Source: Oceanicella sp. SM1341 (GTDB lineage: Bacteria; Pseudomonadota; Alphaproteobacteria; Rhodobacterales; Rhodobacteraceae). From it: a stretch of 64,000 bases of DNA. Shown here in pieces: positions 55,693-62,956 of the stretch. The position numbers and the translations under genes were made by a program. The first letter of the stretch is position 1; each line of letters begins with the position of its first letter. The stretch spans positions 41,562 through 105,561 of the forward strand of contig NZ_QRGC01000019.1 of the NCBI RefSeq assembly GCF_003448965.1. The letters are read 5' to 3'. Under the pieces are notes generated by a model. That model searched no databases and had not been told where the DNA came from. It saw only the letters and a program-made list of their open reading frames with translations.

Positions 55693-57123
55693 TCAGAGCC
55701 CCAGCGCGCGGTAGCTCTGCGCCACCCGGTCGATCGACACCACGTAGGCCGCGAGGCGCAGGTCGGTCACGTCGGCGCGGTTGCGCCAGACCGCGCGCAT
55801 CGACTGGTAGGCCTCGCGCATCGTGTCGTCGAGCCCCGAGCGCACCAGCTCCAGCTCCCCCGCCCCGTGCAGGTAGGACTGCTTGAAGGCGTCAGACAGC
55901 CCGCCGGGAAACTTCATCTGTCCGCCGATGCGCTCCAGCTCGTCGACGAGAAGCTGGTGGCGCGCCTCCTCCTGCCGCCGCTGCATGCGCCCGAAGCGGA
56001 TGTGCGAGAGGTTCTTCACCCATTCGAAGTAGGAGACGGTCACGCCGCCGGCGTTCGCGTACATGTCCGGCAGGATGATCGTGCCCTTGGAGCGCAGAAC
56101 CTCGTCGGCACCCGCCGTGGTGGGGCCGTTCGCCGCCTCCACGATGAGCGGCGCCTTGATGGAATGGGCGTTGGAGAGGTTGATCACCCCCTCCATCGCC
56201 GCGGGGATCAGGATGTCGCAATCCTCGCAGAGCGCGGAGGAGCCGTCGGCCACGTAGGTGGCGCCGGGGAAGCCGCGCACGCCGCCCGTCTCGTTGATAT
56301 GCGCGCGCACCCGCTCCACCGGCAGGCCGGAGGGGTCGAGGATGGCGCCGTCGCGCTCGATGATGCCGGTGATCAGGCAGCCGTCCTCCTCGGAGAGGAA
56401 CTTGGCCGCGTGGTAGCCCACGTTGCCCAGGCCCTGCACGATCACCCGCTTGCCGCCGAGCTTGCCGCTCAGATGCGCCTCGGCCACGTCCTCGGGGTGG
56501 CGGAACATCTCGCGCAGCGCGTATTGCACCCCGCGCCCGGTGGCCTCGGTGCGCCCGGCGATGCCGCCGGCGTTGAGCGGCTTGCCGGTCACGCAGGCGC
56601 GGGCGTTGATGTCGGTGGTGGCCATGCGGCGGTACTGGTCGGCGATCCAGGCCATCTCGCGCTCGCCGGTGCCCATGTCGGGCGCGGGCACGTTCTGCGA
56701 GGGGTTGATGAGGTCGCGCTTCACCAGCTCGTAGGCGAAGCGGCGGGTGATGCGCTCGAGCTCGTCCTCCTCCCAGGCGCGCGGGTCGATGCACAGGCCG
56801 CCCTTCGAGCCGCCGTAGGGCGCCTCGACCAGCGCGCACTTGTAGGTCATCAGCGCGGCGAGCGCCTCAACCTCGTCCTGGTTGACCGAGAGCGCGTAGC
56901 GGATGCCGCCCTTCACCGGCTCCATGTGCTCGGAATGCACGGCGCGGTAGCCGGTGAAGGTGTGGATCTGCCCGCGCAGCCGCACGCCGAAGCGCACCGT
57001 GTAGGTGGAGTTGCACACCCGGATCTTCTCCTCCAGCCCGTCGGGCAGGTGGAGGAGCGCGGCCGCGCGGTTGAACATGATGTCGACGGACTGGCGAAAG
57101 CTCGGTTCGTGCTGGATCTGCAT
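55693..57123 (-). CDS. Glutamate dehydrogenase (Glu/Leu/Phe/Val dehydrogenase family)
   Basis: 476 aa, a hexameric-type GDH length. Substrate and catalytic regions HMEPVKGGIRY, TYKCALVEAPYGGSKGG and NVPAPDMGTGEREM. Rossmann motif VIVQGLGNVGYHAAKFL and the C-terminal ANAGGVTVSYFEWVKNL are all present. It interconverts glutamate and 2-oxoglutarate; the fingerprint after the second strand (GIIERDG) suggests NAD preference. GGGGATAGG precedes ATG 57123. Upstream sequence to 57382 is G+C-rich without a gene. Confidence 0.95.
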   Translation of the reverse strand: MQIQHEPSFRQSVDIMFNRAAALLHLPDGLEEKIRVCNSTYTVRFGVRLRGQIHTFTGYRAVHSEHMEPVKGGIRYALSVNQDEVEALAALMTYKCALVEAPYGGSKGGLCIDPRAWEEDELERITRRFAYELVKRDLINPSQNVPAPDMGTGEREMAWIADQYRRMATTDINARACVTGKPLNAGGIAGRTEATGRGVQYALREMFRHPEDVAEAHLSGKLGGKRVIVQGLGNVGYHAAKFLSEEDGCLITGIIERDGAILDPSGLPVERVRAHINETGGVRGFPGATYVADGSSALCEDCDILIPAAMEGVINLSNAHSIKAPLIVEAANGPTTAGADEVLRSKGTIILPDMYANAGGVTVSYFEWVKNLSHIRFGRMQRRQEEARHQLLVDELERIGGQMKFPGGLSDAFKQSYLHGAGELELVRSGLDDTMREAYQSMRAVWRNRADVTDLRLAAYVVSIDRVAQSYRALGL

Positions 57124-57382
57124 TCCTATCCCCTGTGCCCGGTCGTGGCGGGCCTTTATCGTTTCGGATCCGGCACGCGGCAGCCTCGGCCTCCCGCGGG
57201 TCCGGGCGGGCCCGGTTTCCGGGGCACCCGGGCCCGGCCCGGGGCGCGGCACCCGGAGTGTCTGCGGTGCCCCGCGCGGGAAGAGCGCAGCGGCTCTCCG
57301 CGTGTCTTCACGGGGAACATCATAGTGAGCCGCGCGCATTCCGCCACTCTCGAGGCACCGGCGAGGCACAGGGGAGTGCCGC

Positions 57383-57736
57383 TCAGCCGGCGATCTCGAT
57401 GCGCACCGGGAAACGCCCCTCGGCGAGCAGCGCCGCCGCCGGCCCCTCGAGCGCGCCGAGCAGCACGAGGCCGGCGGAGTCGGAGAAGGGCTTGCGAAAG
57501 ATCGCGAGATTGCCCCAGGGCGCGTAGTAGGTGATCTCGCCGGTCACCGGCCTGTGGCTGCGCGGCGCGCCGGAGGTATCGAGCCGCCGCGGCAGGTCGG
57601 CCACCTTCTCGATGCCGTGGTAGTCGCTCAGCGTGAGCTCGAGCGGCAGCAGCGCGGCGAAGTCCCGGGCCGCGGCACTGTCGGCGAGCGTGGCGCGGGC
57701 GGTCTCGCCGCCGACGGTGAGGGTTATGCTTGTCAT
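57383..57736 (-). CDS. Cyclophilin-like fold protein
   Basis: 117 aa. Short all-beta protein, SITLTVGGETARATLADSAAARDFAALLPLELTLSDYHG then PVTGEITYYAPWGNLAIFRKPF, matching the bacterial cyclophilin_like family (about 120 aa) seen in TM1367-type structures. Catalytic residues of peptidyl-prolyl isomerases are not conserved, so the function is open. It is divergent from the secreted cupin gene across a 333-base gap that contains the LysR-type dyad (57940-57952). Confidence 0.82.
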   Translation of the reverse strand: MTSITLTVGGETARATLADSAAARDFAALLPLELTLSDYHGIEKVADLPRRLDTSGAPRSHRPVTGEITYYAPWGNLAIFRKPFSDSAGLVLLGALEGPAAALLAEGRFPVRIEIAG

Positions 57737-58069
57737 GGTCCTGTCCTGGCTGTCGAACTGCGTGTCGGGGCGGACCACCCGCCCCTGCCCCGGCGGCGTG
57801 CCGGGGGGCCTGCTCCCTCCTCGCGCTTTCCGGCGCCGGGATCAACGGCCGCGAGGCGCAAGCACTCATGTGCTCCGCTCATCCGTCCGCCGTCCGGCCG
57901 CGGGCGGCCCGGGCCCGGCAGGGGCGCCGGCCGGTTTGATGAGCACGGCTCATGAGCCCTTCCGGTGTGCGCGCATTGTCCCGCCGCTCCCCGCGCCCAG
58001 CTTATGGAGGGGCGGGGGACATCCCCCGTTCTGGCCGGACGGCCGCCTCTTCACCAACGGAGACGACCC
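57737..58069. other. 333-base divergent regulatory gap
   Basis: No gene seen. Holds the LysR-type dyad at 57940-57952 and a hairpin CGGGGG-ACAT-CCCCCG (58013-58028) in the leader of the cupin gene. The hairpin could affect cupin translation. Confidence 0.6.
57940..57952. promoter_or_regulatory. LysR-type operator (T-N11-A), copy 1
   Basis: TGAGC-ACG-GCTCA is a perfect dyad (extended by A...T on either side to 15 bases) and has the T-N11-A form of LysR sites. The block TGAGC-N2-GGCTCATGAG-N16-GCATT recurs with identical spacing at 59667. It lies 118 bases before the secreted cupin and 204 before the cyclophilin-like gene on the other strand. Confidence 0.7.
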
Positions 58070-58528
58070 ATGCTACGCACATTCACCGCCATCGCCCTCA
58101 TCGCCGCAGCGCCTGCCGCCTTCGCCCAGTCCATGGAGATCACCCGGGCCGAGACCCGCAGCGCCGAGTCCGGCAACCCGGAGTATTTCACCGGCACCGT
58201 CGTGGTCGCGCCGGTCTTCGCCCCGGACATGGGCTCGGTCAGCGCCGGTGAGGTGACCTTCCTGCCCGGCGCGCGCTCGGCCTGGCACACGCACCCCGCC
58301 GGGCAGAAGCTCATCGTCACCTCCGGCATCGGCTGGGTGCAGGAGCGCGGCGGCGAGAAGATCGTGATGCGCCCGGGCGACGTGGTCTGGTGCCCGCCGG
58401 GTGTCGAGCACTGGCATGGCGCGACCGACACCACCCCCGTGACCCACTACGCCGTGCAGCAGGTGGTCGACGGCTCGGCCGTCACCTGGGGCGCGCACGT
58501 GACCGACGAGGAGTTCGCCTCCGAGTGA
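58070..58528 (+). CDS. Secreted cupin, hydroxynitrile-lyase-type
   Basis: 152 aa with a Sec signal peptide (FTAIALIAAAPAAFA-QSM). The single cupin domain has metal ligands AWHTHPAGQ (His, His, Gln) and EHWHG (His), the pattern of the manganese cupin hydroxynitrile lyase from Granulicella. The family is mostly of unknown physiological role. It is a paralogue of the cytosolic cupin at 61292 but is exported. GGAG precedes ATG 58070, and the LysR-type operator is upstream. Confidence 0.9.
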   Translation: MLRTFTAIALIAAAPAAFAQSMEITRAETRSAESGNPEYFTGTVVVAPVFAPDMGSVSAGEVTFLPGARSAWHTHPAGQKLIVTSGIGWVQERGGEKIVMRPGDVVWCPPGVEHWHGATDTTPVTHYAVQQVVDGSAVTWGAHVTDEEFASE

Positions 58529-58729
58529 GCCCGGGCTGAGCCCGGCCCCGCGCCCGCGGCCTGCGCCCGTCGCAGCGCCGGGGCCGGGGTTCCGCCCGCC
58601 TCCGGCGCGCCGGAGCGCGCCCGCATCAGGCCGGACGCGCCGCCGTTCCGGCGGCCCGCCGCCCGCATGGCCGCCGCAATGCCATTGGCCGACGCGCCAT
58701 CGGCAGCTATATCTCCGTGGAGACCTGAC

Positions 58730-59659
58730 ATGACCTCCGACCGTCAGCACGAGGCTTCCCGGATGCTCAGAGAGAACATCAACGACCTCATCGCGCTCGC
58801 GGCCGTCGCCGAGGAACGCAGCTTCACGCGGGCCGCAGCCCGGCTGAACGTGTCGCAATCGGCCCTCAGCCACACCATCAAGGCCCTGGAGAAGCGGCTC
58901 GGCATCCGGCTGCTCACCCGCACCACCCGCTCCGTCGCCCCGACGCTGGAGGGCGAGGACCTGCTGGCGACGCTGACCCCCTGCTTCGAGACCATCGAGG
59001 CCCGGCTGCGCGCGCTCAACGACACCCGCGCCCAGCCGCGCGGCAAGGTGCGCATCGTCTCGACCGAATACGCCATCGACACCCTGCTCTGGCCCAGGCT
59101 CTCGCCGCTGCTCAAGCAATATCCGGACGTGAACATCGAGCTGGTGATGGATTACGGCTACACCGACCTCGCCACCGCCCAGTGCGACGCCGGCGTGCGC
59201 TACGGCGAGCAGGTGAGCGAGGGCATGATCTCCATGCGCATCGGCCCGGACGAGCGGATGATCTGCGTCGGCACGCCGGAGCATTTCGCCCGGCACGGCG
59301 TGCCGCAGACCCCGCAGGAGCTCACCGGCCACTCCTGCGTCAACCTGCGCCTCTCCACCCACGGTGCGCTCTATGCCTGGGAGTTCGAGGACGCCGAGGG
59401 CCACGAGATCCGGGTGCGGGTGCAGGGCCAGACCTGCTTCAACACCATCCACCCGGTGCTGCGCGCCGCGCGCGACGGCCACGGCCTCGCCCTCGTGCCC
59501 GAGCGCCTCGCGGCCGAGGACATCGCCTCCGGCGCGCTCACCACCTGCCTCGACGCCTACTGCCCGCGCTTTCCGGGGTTTCATCTCTACTACCCCAGCC
59601 GCCAGCGCCCCTCCTCGGCCTTCGAGGTGGTGCTGGATGCGCTGCGCGAAAAAGCCTGA
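58730..59659 (+). CDS. LysR-family transcriptional regulator
   Basis: 309 aa. Winged helix with EERSFTRAAARLNVSQSALSHTIKALEKRLGIRLLTRTTRSVAPT at residues 23-67 region, then a LysR effector domain opening GKVRIVSTEYAIDTLLWPRL. GGAG is 7 bases before ATG 58730. A dyad partly resembling the operator (TGAGCCCGGGCTGA, about 58525-58538) lies upstream and may mediate autoregulation. It probably controls the flanking cupin, CMD-fold and cyclophilin-like genes through the T-N11-A sites. Confidence 0.93.
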   Translation: MTSDRQHEASRMLRENINDLIALAAVAEERSFTRAAARLNVSQSALSHTIKALEKRLGIRLLTRTTRSVAPTLEGEDLLATLTPCFETIEARLRALNDTRAQPRGKVRIVSTEYAIDTLLWPRLSPLLKQYPDVNIELVMDYGYTDLATAQCDAGVRYGEQVSEGMISMRIGPDERMICVGTPEHFARHGVPQTPQELTGHSCVNLRLSTHGALYAWEFEDAEGHEIRVRVQGQTCFNTIHPVLRAARDGHGLALVPERLAAEDIASGALTTCLDAYCPRFPGFHLYYPSRQRPSSAFEVVLDALREKA

Positions 59660-59666
59660 GGATTGC

Positions 59667-59679
59667 TGAGCCGGGCTCA
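59667..59679. promoter_or_regulatory. LysR-type operator (T-N11-A), copy 2
   Basis: TGAGC-CGG-GCTCA, a perfect dyad 8 bases after the LysR stop and 92 bases before the secreted CMD-fold gene. GGCTCATGAG and GCATT follow at the same distances as in copy 1 (57940). Confidence 0.7.
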
Positions 59680-59770
59680 TGAGTGGCTTCGGCATCGGGG
59701 CATTAACTCGCGGCCCCCGGACGCCACATCAGTGGCACTGCCACCGGCATCCACACAGGGGAGTTTACTG

Positions 59771-60532
59771 ATGAAACGACATCTCGCCGCTTCGGCTCTC
59801 GTCTTCGCCGCCGGCGCCGCCTCGGCACAGGAGGTCGGCACCACCCTGCCCGACGCCGTCGGCCGCGTGGCCCCGGCGCTGCAGGCCTATTCGGAGAACG
59901 GGCTCTTCGGCAAGGTCTGGGCCGGTGAGGAGCTCTCCACGCGCGACCGTGCCCTGGTCACCTTCGCCGCGCTCACCACCCGCCACGAGACGCAGAACCT
60001 CGCCACCTTCACCGAGCTGGCGCTCGACGCGGGCGTGACCCCGGCGGAGCTGTCGGAGACCATCACCCACCTCGCCTTCTACACCGGCTGGGGCAACGCC
60101 ACCGCCGCGGCCGAGGCCATGGCGCCGGTGTTCGAGGAGCGCGGCATCGCCGCCGCAGACCTGCCGGGCGCCCAGCCCGAGCTGCTGCCCCTCGACGAGG
60201 AGGCCGAGGCCGCCCGCCAGGAGAACGTGTCCGGCAACTACTCCGCCGTGAGCCAGGGCGTGGTCGACAACACCGAGCAGATGCTGTTCCTCGACCTCTG
60301 GCTGCGCCCCGACCTCGCGCCGCGCGATCGCAGCATGGTGACCGTGGCGGCGCTGATCGCGGCCGGCCAGCCCGAGCAGATGACCTTCCACCTCAACCGC
60401 GCGATGGACAACGGCCTCACCCGCGAGGAGGCCGGCGCCATGCTCTCGCACCTGGCCTTCTACGCCGGCTGGCCCCGGGTGTTCTCCGCGCTGCCGGTGG
60501 CCCGCGACGTGTTCGAGAGCCGCGAGAACTGA
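59771..60532 (+). CDS. Secreted tandem carboxymuconolactone-decarboxylase (CMD)-fold protein
   Basis: 253 aa with a Sec signal peptide (ASALVFAAGAASA-QEV). Two CMD domains: residues about 45-125 (RDRALVTFAALTTRHETQNL ... THLAFYTGWGNA) and about 160-245 (RDRSMVTVAALIAAGQPEQM ... SHLAFYAGWPRV). Neither has the CxxC of AhpD-type peroxidases, so it is nearer the lactonase/decarboxylase branch. Periplasmic, function unknown. It has its own LysR-type operator copy and AGGGGAG ribosome site. Confidence 0.9.
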   Translation: MKRHLAASALVFAAGAASAQEVGTTLPDAVGRVAPALQAYSENGLFGKVWAGEELSTRDRALVTFAALTTRHETQNLATFTELALDAGVTPAELSETITHLAFYTGWGNATAAAEAMAPVFEERGIAAADLPGAQPELLPLDEEAEAARQENVSGNYSAVSQGVVDNTEQMLFLDLWLRPDLAPRDRSMVTVAALIAAGQPEQMTFHLNRAMDNGLTREEAGAMLSHLAFYAGWPRVFSALPVARDVFESREN

Positions 60533-60590
60533 TGTGGCGCCCGGCGGCGTCACGCAGGCGTCGCCGGGCCTTCTGCCCGAGGAGCAGGTG

Positions 60591-61229
60591 ATGGAGATCG
60601 GCATTCTGGGCTCGGGCCGGATGGGCGCCGCGATCGGCACGATCTGGGCCGCCTGTGGCCACCGCGTCACCTTCTCCTACGCGCGCAGCCCCGCGAAGCT
60701 GGAGCGCCTCGCGGCCGGGTGCGGCGGCAACAGCGACAGCGTGGCCGGAACGGTCGCCGCCTGCGAGGTGCTGCTGCTCGCCGTGCACTGGTCGCGCATC
60801 GGGGACGTGCTGGACCAGGCCGGGCCGCTCGACGGCCGGATCGTGCTCAACTGCTGCGTGCCGCTCGACACCGCCGACCGCGAGCTGGTGCTGGGCACCA
60901 CCACCTCCGGCGCCGAGGAACTGGCCCGCCGCCGCCCCGCCGCGCGCTGGGTGTCCTGCCTCAACACGGTGCCCTCGGAATGCTTCGCGCCCGCCTTCCG
61001 GGCCAGGGGCAGCGGCCCCGCTCCCCAGGTGCTCACCTGCGCGGACGACAGCGCCGCCGCCGGGGTGGCCGGCGCGCTCATCCGCGACCTCGGGTTCGAG
61101 CCGCTGGCCGCGGGCGGCTTGCGCGGGGCGCGCTTCGTCGAGCCCTTCGCCATGGTGACGGCCGAGCTTGCCTACGGCCAGCCGGGCGGGGCGGCGCTCA
61201 CCTACCGATTTTCGAAGCTGCGCGGCTGA
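60591..61229 (+). CDS. F420-dependent-type NADP oxidoreductase (NADP-binding)
   Basis: 212 aa. Rossmann motif [24 protein letters not shown], then VTFSYARS, which suggests NADP phosphate binding, and [14 protein letters not shown]. The fold matches the NADPH:F420 oxidoreductase-like family (PF03807); bacteria of this group generally lack F420, so it probably reduces another substrate. GAGGAG is upstream of ATG 60591, 58 bases after the CMD gene. The stop is inside a 20-bp perfect inverted repeat. Confidence 0.85.
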   Translation: MEIGILGSGRMGAAIGTIWAACGHRVTFSYARSPAKLERLAAGCGGNSDSVAGTVAACEVLLLAVHWSRIGDVLDQAGPLDGRIVLNCCVPLDTADRELVLGTTTSGAEELARRRPAARWVSCLNTVPSECFAPAFRARGSGPAPQVLTCADDSAAAGVAGALIRDLGFEPLAAGGLRGARFVEPFAMVTAELAYGQPGGAALTYRFSKLRG

Positions 61230-61268
61230 GGCCGCGCGGATCACGACGCCGCGCGGCCTCAGCCGCGC
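61220..61268. terminator. 20-bp perfect inverted repeat between reductase and cupin genes
   Basis: Arms 61220-61239 and 61249-61268 are exact complements over 20 bases, with a 9-base loop (ATCACGACG). The left arm contains the reductase stop codon. It is the longest perfect hairpin seen in the window. No T-run follows, so it may be a terminator or an mRNA-processing/stability element uncoupling the downstream cupin, which starts 23 bases later. Confidence 0.75.
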
Positions 61269-61291
61269 GACCCACTGCAAGGAGAAGACCC

Positions 61292-61687
61292 ATGAAGATC
61301 ATCCGTTCGGGCAGCAACCCCTCGGCAGCAGGACCCGCGGACTATTTCACCGGCACGGTGCGGGTCGACCCGCTGTTCTCGGCCGAGGAGCCGGGGCGCA
61401 CCAGCGGCGCCCACGTGACCTTCGAGCCCGGCGCGCGCACCGCCTGGCATACCCACCCCGCCGGTCAGACCCTCATCGTGACCTTCGGCCGCGGCCGGGT
61501 GCAGCGCGAGGGCGGCCCGATCGAGGAGATCAGCCAGGGCGACATCGTGTGGTTCCCGGCCGGCGAGAAGCACTGGCACGGCGCGAGCCCCGAGACGGCG
61601 ATGAGCCATATCGCGATCCAGGAGAGCATCGACGGCACCCCCGTCACCTGGATGGAGAAGGTCTCCGACGCCGACTACCAGGGCTGA
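61292..61687 (+). CDS. Cytosolic cupin, hydroxynitrile-lyase-type
   Basis: 131 aa. Very close to the Granulicella (R)-hydroxynitrile lyase in length and pattern: [32 protein letters not shown] (two His and Gln metal ligands), [15 protein letters not shown] (third His) and an ending like DADYQG. No signal peptide, in contrast to its paralogue at 58070. The enzyme could cleave or form cyanohydrins, or perform another metal-dependent reaction. AAGGAG precedes the ATG. Confidence 0.92.
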   Translation: MKIIRSGSNPSAAGPADYFTGTVRVDPLFSAEEPGRTSGAHVTFEPGARTAWHTHPAGQTLIVTFGRGRVQREGGPIEEISQGDIVWFPAGEKHWHGASPETAMSHIAIQESIDGTPVTWMEKVSDADYQG

Positions 61688-61737
61688 GCCAGTCCCCGCG
61701 GCGCCCTCCCCCACCGCGGAGGGGACGCCGCCACCTG

Positions 61738-61769
61738 CCCGCGGCGGCCGGCCGACCTGCCGCCGCGGG
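61738..61769 (+). terminator. Hairpin after the cytosolic cupin
   Basis: CCCGCGGCGGC / GCCGCCGCGGG, an 11-bp perfect stem with a 10-base loop, in the gap before the reductase gene at 61813. Confidence 0.55.
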
Positions 61770-61812
61770 GAACGGCCGCATCCGCCGGCCGGCGCCAGCG
61801 AAGGGAGGCCGC

Positions 61813-62502
61813 ATGCCCCGCCCGGAAATCCTCTGCCACATGATCGCCTCGCTCGACGGCCGGCTGGCCGCCGAGCGCTGGAACGTGCCCGAGGAGGTGG
61901 TGGTGCAATGCTACGACAGCGTTGCCGCCAGGCTCGGCGCCGGCGGCTGGATCGTCGGCCGCCGCACGATGGAACACTACCTTCCCGCCGCCGCGCCCCG
62001 CACCGGCCCCGCCACGCCGGGCCGCGCGGACAGGCCGGCAGCGGCCGAGGGCCGGTCGCTCGCCATCTGTTTCGACCGCAACGGCCGGCTCGCGCCCGCC
62101 GGCGGCACCCTGGAGGGAGACCACCTGGTGGTCGTCGTCTCGGGCCGGGTGGCGGACACGCATGTCGAGCGGCTGGCGGCGGCGGGGGTTTCGGTGTTCT
62201 TCTCCGGCCCGGAAGGCGAGGATCTCGGCGGCGCGCTCACGCGCATCGCGGAAACCTTCGGCGTGAGCCGGCTGCTGCTCGAGGGCGGTGGCACGCTCAA
62301 CGGCGCCTTCCTCGCCGCGGGGCTGATCGACCAGACCAGCACCATCGTCTTCCCCGTGCTCGACGGCGCGCGCGGCATCGGCGCCATCTACGACCACGCC
62401 GGGGCCACCGTCCCCACCGGGCTGGAGCTGGTCTCCGCCGAGGTGCTGGAGGGCGGCGCGGTATGGCTGCGCCACCGCCTGGTTCCCGCCGCGACGCGAT
62501 GA
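61813..62502 (+). CDS. RibD C-terminal / dihydrofolate-reductase-fold reductase
   Basis: 229 aa. The fold's pattern is RPEILCHMIASLDGRLAAERW, GGWIVGRRTMEHYL, LVVVVSGR and LLLEGGGTLNGAFLAAGLIDQ (NADPH-binding), as in RibD C-terminal reductases. The RibD deaminase domain is absent and the riboflavin pathway is not nearby, so it probably reduces another carbonyl substrate with NADPH. GGGAGG is close upstream of ATG 61813. Last plus-strand gene of the LysR locus, though the hairpins before it may separate it. Confidence 0.85.
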   Translation: MPRPEILCHMIASLDGRLAAERWNVPEEVVVQCYDSVAARLGAGGWIVGRRTMEHYLPAAAPRTGPATPGRADRPAAAEGRSLAICFDRNGRLAPAGGTLEGDHLVVVVSGRVADTHVERLAAAGVSVFFSGPEGEDLGGALTRIAETFGVSRLLLEGGGTLNGAFLAAGLIDQTSTIVFPVLDGARGIGAIYDHAGATVPTGLELVSAEVLEGGAVWLRHRLVPAATR

Positions 62503-62956
62503 CCCCCTCGGCGCCCGGCCCCCGGCGCTGAACCCCTCGCCGCCGCGGCGGGAGTTCCGCATCACGGCTGAACCACCCGGCCGCCCGCGCGCGCGGCCCC
62601 GCGCTGTCACCCGATCCTGCGGAAAGCACGCCCCCGGCGCGCCGGCGCCGATGCCAGGGGTGTCTCGCCCGGGTGGCTCCGCTCGGTGGCCTTCGCCGCT
62701 CGGACCGCAAGGCCAACGGCGGCATTCGCACGGCCTCCACGGCCGGTTTTCACCCCCCCCCCCGGAGCTTCACCAGGCCGGCCCGGCGCCCCGGACCCAC
62801 CGCATGTCGGGCGCCGATGCATGCCCTTCGCGTCCCGGTGCCCGCACCTGTCTCGTCGGGCGCCCGGCTCATCTCATGCCCCGGGGCTAGGCGAGGCGGC
62901 GGGTGCCGGCCATCCGGCTCGCATCTCCGGCTGCCCCGGGGCCCGCGCGCGGCGGC
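62503..62956. other. 454-base gene-free gap
   Basis: Between the convergent reductase (plus) and hrpB (minus). No gene or clear terminator seen. Contains an 11-C homopolymer (62753-62763), which is prone to slippage and sequencing error. Confidence 0.6.
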
